In this document: piece by piece, positions 8,501 through 12,375 of the stretch
Position numbering within the stretch: position 1 is the stretch's first letter
How the letters are laid out: each line of letters opens with the position of its first letter
NCBI GenBank assembly: GCA_026770615.1
Contig: MU631448.1
Span: forward strand, 79,186-91,560
Length of the DNA: 12,375 nucleotides
Origin: Pavlovales sp. CCMP2436
Taxonomy: Eukaryota > Haptophyta > Pavlovophyceae > Pavlovales
Direction: 5' to 3'
Notes under the pieces: generated by a model
What the model was told of the DNA's origin: nothing
Database searches by the model: none
The model's input: the letters and a program-made list of their open reading frames with translations, nothing else
Program-made: the position numbers and the translations under genes

Positions 8501-8606
8501 TGTAACTTTCTAGTTAAACGTCCGACCCTGGGAGGATCTCACTGGATTTAAGTGTTGAAAAACACTCAGATCCAGGGAACCACCCCGAGCACACGGGTAC
8601 CGTCCC
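8501..8606 (+). repeat. 106-base dispersed repeat, copy 3 (inside retroelement B)
   Basis: This most diverged copy starts tgtaactttctag, where GTAACT serves as a possible splice donor at 8502. From actggattta at 8541 it matches copy 1 without gaps to accgtccc. It also contains attaacgtccg-like sequence (gttaaacgtccg) at its start. It reads LSVEKHSDPGNHPEHTGTVP in the shared frame. It forms a hairpin CTGGAT...AGTGTT-GAAA-AACACT...ATCCAG. Confidence 0.8.
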
Positions 8607-9011
8607 CACCGCTGATCAGTTCAGCCACACGACGATCGACGACTGACAACTCTCGACTGGCACGCTGACCGACCTCCACTGCTCTCCCTCGCGTCGTCTG
8701 AAAATGCAGCACCGTCTGCGAGTGCGGCCCACCTTCGCGCATCCTAACATTACTTCCTCGCTAGCCTGGCTCGCATATGTTGAGACTTTTGCCCGGGGGC
8801 AAAAACACATATAATATACGCGGCTTATTTGCTGGCCCATTCTATCCCACCCCCTGACAGGGGTGGGCCTCGTGCGCAGGACTTTGGGCTGCGGGGTGTG
8901 GCGGGCTTGCTGGCTCATGTTTGCGTTTTGAAGACTTTGAGCTTGCTGGCTCATGTTTGGTTTTAGGGTTTTTGTCGCCCGAGTGGTGTGACAGCGTGGG
9001 GGACTGGCCAG
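8502..9011 (+). other. GT-AG intron-like insertion inside the RNase H of retroelement B
   Basis: It begins GTAACT and ends GGCCAG, 510 bases, phase 0. Removing it joins GGGGCATGT to TTTCAAGTGCC, giving ASGACFQV, which aligns with ASVACFYV of copy A and keeps the downstream RNase H frame. It starts with the third copy of the 106-base repeat. It also has two perfect hairpins, TTTTGCCC/GGGCAAAA (8787-8804) and CCCACCCC/GGGGTGGG (8846-8867), and a 36-base tandem repeat (GCTTGCTGGCTCATGTTTG at 8905 and 8941). An alternative is a transposable insertion with TTTC on both sides (8508-8511 region and 9012-9015). Confidence 0.55.
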
Positions 9012-10387
9012 TTTCAAGTGCCTATATGATTACCAATCGCTTCACGCACCTCCCCAACAGAAGAGGTGCACATCGTCTATTGCACCTTTGACGGTAAGCA
9101 GGATGTAGCCAATGGAGAAATTAGCGGACTATCCCTTGCTCTACAATGGCTAAAAGGGGAGGATAATCTCCAGATCGGATGGGACCACCTCAATGGGGTC
9201 AAGCAAGCCCGTCACACCATCCCAGACACGAAGTGCACCGGAAGACCGCACGGCATGACCGCTGAGAGTTCTCACGCCTACCACCAAAATCCCCACATGA
9301 CAACAGCCCTAGCACTCATCGAGCAGGCCCTGAGCAACAATCTTACCCGTAAACCCGAGCACACGTCGGCGCACGACCTAGACAAGCAAATGGAAAAACA
9401 ACACGTCTGTCCGTATTAACCCATCATGGCGCAAAACCACGAACACATATGTTGTAGAATCCCAGACCATAAACAAGATCAGAACCCTAATGGAAGGAAT
9501 AGACCATCATATGGATGACCTTGTGATGCTCAATGCGATGGCCGACTGGGGTGCCAAACAGGTCACTATACACGGGAAAACGGATGCCAACATCTACAAA
9601 AATAGCCCTCACCCCAAGAAAGTACATGGTTACGACTCCCTCCGGGGACATCCAAAGAGCCGAAGAGTCGCACCTCCGCAAAGGTGTCGCTGCGCAGTTG
9701 GTCGAGGAGATCATGGCCAATAGGCCAGGTAAATATGCCATTATTAAAGGGAACACAGCCACACTCTGGGAGAATGAGTCCGAACATATGCTGGCCCGAT
9801 CCACGTGGCTGGAACAACTACCGAACTTCATGCTACAATGCATATCGGGATCGATACGGTACAATGCTGATATTGCGGCCAAGTTCCCAGAAATTGGCCA
9901 ATACAGGGCAATTATGGGAGGAAAGTCCACCAAGATGAGCATGAAGTGCCCCCTGTGTGTGGCAGCAGGAGAGCGATGGCCAGGGGAAGACTCCAGAGAC
10001 CATTTATTTCGGGGATGCCCTGAGACAGCTGCTATTCGTGTAGCACTCAAACAGGCCCTGATTGCAGCAGTGGAAGAGGCCACTGACGACAACATCTTTA
10101 AAGGCGGAGCCCGCTCCGCCGCATCAGCAGTCATGGCGAGGGAGGACTACTATGCGGGACAGATAGACCAGACGGTCAAAGATATCATAGACCAAGATAG
10201 AAAGAGCTCTACACAAGGCAGTTGGAAAGACGATGAAGGCCGACCCATAGTGATCAAGCGCGGGCTGCTGCAGAAGAAGGTGGTATCAAGCAGCCTCAGA
10301 ATGCACTGCAAACGGAGGACAGCACTGCTGCGAATGCAGATGAAGGCTGGAGATAAACCCACTGCACAGCACGGCCAACACTTTTAA

Positions 10388-10757
10388 ATTCTTGCCATTA
10401 GAGACAGCAAGGTCAGCAAGGTGTTACTGCAAGGGCTTATAGTCACCCAGGCAACTGCCCGATCAGCCCACCGCCAAAGAAAGCCAGTGGCGGCACTGGC
10501 CTGGTTGTTACTACTATCGGGTAAGACGGGGTGTGGTGGGTTGGGGTGTGGTGGAGTGGGGTGGGATGGGGTGAAATGGGCTGTGATGGGGGGTCTCGAG
10601 CGGAATAAAGTATACACATGCGTACAGTATACATGCAAACAAACACAAAATTCCGGGTTCGTCATTGTACAGCAACTTTCTCCTTTAATAAAACTTTAGG
10701 GTAGATCTATTCAAATGAGCAGAACCATGACGATTTCCTATCGTCCATAGTTTCGAG
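10388..10757. other. 3' flank of retroelement B with poly(A) signals and G-rich tract
   Basis: AATAAA occurs at 10604-10609 and 10687-10692, either of which could end element B transcripts. A tract of GGG/GGGG runs separated by one to five bases spans about 10519-10593 and could form G-quadruplexes. A strong donor-like GTAAGA at 10521 follows a short open frame (from about 10421, RSAHRQRKPVAALAW), which might be an exon but is otherwise unrecognised. Confidence 0.4.
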
Positions 10758-11106
10758 GTGACCAATTTTACTCGACGCCGCAAAGGCATTGCATCCTCGC
10801 GTGACATGCCCGGTGCGCACGGCTGCCGCCAAGGCGTGCACCGCCCACGCGCTTCATCTTCCCTTCCCGACCGCCTCGTAGGACTCTACGAAGAACTCGA
10901 CCGCCTGCTCGAGAACTCGACTTTGAACTCGCTCCTCCAGACCCTGTCGGCCACGACGATGATCGAGGAGGACGTCTTCCACGACTTCATCGCTGGCTTG
11001 GCGACGTCCGGCCTCGCTGGTGGCGGAGTGGCGGCCGACCCGGAGTCAGCCACGCGTTTCCAGCGTGAGCTGTTCGAGCTGTTGAAGGGGGGCAACCCTG
11101 CCTTCG
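10758..11106 (+). CDS. Unidentified open frame, helical protein fragment
   Basis: The function is not recognised. The frame is GC-rich at third positions and reads like real protein from about 10865: LPDRLVGLYEELDRLLENST, then LLQTLSATTMIEEDVFHDF and ATRFQRELFELLKGG. It is mostly amphipathic helix with alternating acidic and hydrophobic residues. The frame continues to a stop at 11151-11153 but turns AT-rich and low in complexity after PAFGG (about 11106), so coding probably ends there by splicing or truncation. No good donor is seen at that point. It could be an exon of a host gene or a gag-like piece; the codon bias resembles the Copia remnant. The start is uncertain. Confidence 0.4.
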
Positions 11107-11320
11107 GCGGAACCCTATTATATTACAATACATATAGTTTTTTATTCATTTGAAGTGGGCGTAAACAACGCATGACTATTACTCTCTCCATGTGTTCTGG
11201 TAGACATAGGGATTCATGACGCGCTGATGACAGCAGATACTGCCTGCTGATGCTGTGCAGACTTTCCTTGATTCATTTCGGCTATAAGGGCGATTCTTTG
11301 GCCCCGCCGACATCGTGCAG

Positions 11321-11422
11321 GATGGGTACACCCTCCGAGTTATGGCACTAGAGTTACAAGAAGGTACCGGAGCCCTAATTGAGGGCCGGGTGGCCTGGCC
11401 TTTGGCTACGCGGTTACAATAG
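11321..11422 (+). CDS. Possible small terminal exon
   Basis: After catcgtgcag, a good acceptor, a phase-0 frame of 33 codons reads DGYTLRVMALELQEGTGALI and on to WPLATRLQ before TAG at 11420-11422. The composition is protein-like and it might be the end of a gene that includes the frame at 10758. The link is speculative and the stretch is short enough to be chance. Confidence 0.2.
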   Translation, partial: DGYTLRVMALELQEGTGALIEGRVAWPLATRLQ

Positions 11423-11547
11423 TTAGCGCATTGCGCTCACTAAGATGCATGCTGCAAAGCTCAATAACTAGATGCATGCTATAATATAGTGCAATTTGCA
11501 AAATCACGTCATTACTAGTCACTTGTCAACCGGTTGCCGGCGCTTAA

Positions 11548-11571
11548 CTAGGCACCCGTGCTCCTGAGATA
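11548..11571 (+). repeat. 24-base direct repeat, first copy
   Basis: It begins CTAGGCACC and ends CTGAGATA, matching 12257-12280 at 21 of 24 positions. An ATCACGTCAT also occurs upstream of both copies (11502 and 12163 areas), so a longer, diverged repeat of about 70-120 bases is likely. Confidence 0.7.
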
Positions 11572-11901
11572 TATAAATTCGGCAGTTTGCAACAGGTCTG
11601 GGCCTGAGAGCTTCATGCCAACACGCAACAGAGGAAGCGTTGGGCGGGAGGTCGAAATCCTAATTAGTGGCGCGATTCCGCACTGCGGAAGGGAAAAGTT
11701 ACGGGCGAGAGGAAGAGGTAGACATTGTTCGCCCGTTTGCGCTAAGCGTTGATAGCTGCTGTCGAATAGAGCATTCCTCGACAGCCGGAGCCCACTTCGT
11801 GTGCCTCTCATGTGCCTCTGGGGTCGACGACATGCTAAAGGTAACTAACATTTCCGATCCTCAGCGCTCGGAAGCGGAAAGAAATTCATAGTTCCCGAAG
11901 G

Positions 11902-11981
11902 GTCCCCGTGGAGTTAGGTGCAGATCTGTAAATGGGGCGCCACCGCCCCATTTACGAATCTGCACCCAACTCTTCGGGGCC
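11902..11981. repeat. Long near-perfect hairpin
   Basis: Left arm 11911-11939 pairs with right arm 11944-11972 at 26 of 29 positions around the 4-base loop CCAC; weaker pairing, including CCCCG/CGGGG, extends it to about 11902-11981. The centre is GGGGCG-CCAC-CGCCCC. Such a tight loop suggests the fused ends of a foldback element or a palindromic insertion more than a gene. Confidence 0.85.
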
Positions 11982-12115
11982 CAACCCGGTTCGTGAGTTA
12001 CCCACAAAGATTTTCACCGGACTTTTTCGCAATTTCTCCCCGGATTGGCCACTAATTCGGATTTTGACCCCGGCGAGACTACAGACCCCCCCCCCCAACC
12101 CTCCAAACATCTGAT

Positions 12116-12160
12116 TTCAGGGCGGGAGCGAGGGCGCGTGCGCTTTCTTCTCGCGCACGT
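12116..12160 (+). repeat. 45-base direct repeat, first copy
   Basis: It matches 12284-12328 at about 42 of 45 positions, 168 bases apart. It contains the hairpin CGTGCGC-TTTCTTCTC-GCGCACG. Confidence 0.85.
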
Positions 12161-12256
12161 CCGATCACGTCATATAGTTGTAGCTGTATAATAATATTAA
12201 TCACTCAACATGCAACGCATCGCGCTAACTATTACTTTTCGACCCATCGCCGGGGC

Positions 12257-12280
12257 CTAGGCACCAGTGCGTCTGAGATA
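12257..12280 (+). repeat. 24-base direct repeat, second copy
   Basis: Second copy of the repeat at 11548, lying just before the 12284 repeat, with its shared ATCACGTCAT about 95 bases upstream. Confidence 0.7.
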
Positions 12281-12283
12281 AGC

Positions 12284-12328
12284 TTCAGAGCGGGAGCGAG
12301 GGTGCGTGCGCCTTCTTCTCGCGCACGT
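12284..12328 (+). repeat. 45-base direct repeat, second copy
   Basis: Second copy of the repeat at 12116. The 7-base hairpin stem is kept perfectly and the loop differs by one base (CTTCTTCTC). Confidence 0.85.
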
Positions 12329-12375
12329 CTTCGCGCCCTTCGCGCCGCTCGAGTGCGATCGCGCTCTGTTGGGGG

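Larger units (their letters stand above)
8019..10387 (+). pseudogene. Retroelement B: RNase H plus CCHC zinc-finger 3' fragment, with a 510-base insertion
   Basis: A charged helical segment (RLDKLRTEEAKKRLDNLNHE, RYVTRYTQAFLKARH) leads into RNase H: VAVDGS (Asp, about 8440), then a 510-base insertion, then VHIVYCTFDG, NGEISGLSLAL (Glu) and IGWDHLNGV (Asp). Later come SAHDLDK, MADWGAKQV, VEEIMANR and the zinc finger CPLC-x14-H-x4-C at 9947-10018. It ends with MAREDYYAGQID and a basic tail to the stop at 10385-10387. Frame changes occur between 9419 and 9490 and near 9625; an in-frame TGA lies at 9027-9029. The last 800 bases are open. It matches copy A along its length. No reverse transcriptase or endonuclease lies upstream, so it is 5' truncated or a rearranged piece. 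Confidence 0.75.
11423..12375. other. Repeat-rich non-coding end of window
   Basis: No gene is supported. It contains AGATGCATGCT twice (11442 and 11470 area), a small hairpin TTCCGC-ACT-GCGGAA (11676-11690), CGGGCGA/TCGCCCG pairing around 11703-11735, the long hairpin at 11902-11981, a C-run near 12086, and the direct repeats listed separately. Confidence 0.5.

Noticed and set aside
1..12375. CRISPR array, bacterial operon or defence system
   Set aside because: There are no regularly spaced repeats with unique spacers, no ribosome-binding-site-led gene clusters, and clear eukaryotic introns.

Overview
The window looks like nuclear DNA of a eukaryote. It holds a gene split by several GT-AG introns, long homopolymer and microsatellite tracts, AATAAA signals, and decayed Copia and LINE-type retroelements. 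Poly-C/poly-G runs, GC-rich exons and short exons in repeat-rich introns fit an alga, perhaps a stramenopile such as a brown alga. That guess is weak, since no rRNA, tRNA or marker gene is present. Nothing looks bacterial.

Region 1 (about 25-2840, + strand) is the 3' half of a multi-exon gene for a polytopic membrane protein. Exons 25-132, 731-835, 925-977, 1443-1496, 2066-2147 and 2669-2840, plus cassette exons at 1065-1168 and possibly 2250-2363, read as transmembrane helices about 7 to 12 of a major facilitator (MFS) transporter with a short cytoplasmic tail. Splice phases agree along the chain if the 1065-1168 cassette is included. Several exon edges have a diverged second copy 130-220 bases into the adjoining intron. 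Region 2 (2841-3650) is non-coding, with AT-rich 3' flank and nested inverted repeats.

Region 3 (about 3680-5345, + strand) is a broken Ty1/Copia element: integrase core, then RVT_2 reverse transcriptase up to the FVDD motif, with frameshifts and stops. It ends abruptly where the next element begins. Region 4 (5345-7845, - strand; 8019-10387, + strand) holds two diverged, head-to-head copies (A and B) of the 3' part of a non-LTR-like retroelement: RNase H, linker, then a CCHC-type zinc finger. Neither has a visible reverse transcriptase. Region 5 (10388-12375) has poly(A) signals, a G-rich tract, an unidentified open frame at 10758-11106, a possible small exon, and a repeat-rich non-coding end with a long hairpin and direct repeats.

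The most interesting observation joins regions 1 and 4. A 106-base sequence occurs three times: in two introns of the transporter gene (1031-1136, 2216-2321) and at the 5' end of a 510-base GT-AG insertion inside the RNase H of retroelement B (8501-8606). Removing that insertion at its GT and AG restores the RNase H frame. The shared sequence also reads as a conserved 24-codon peptide whose differences fall mostly at third codon positions. It could be a mobile cassette exon or an introner-like element that brings its own splice signals.
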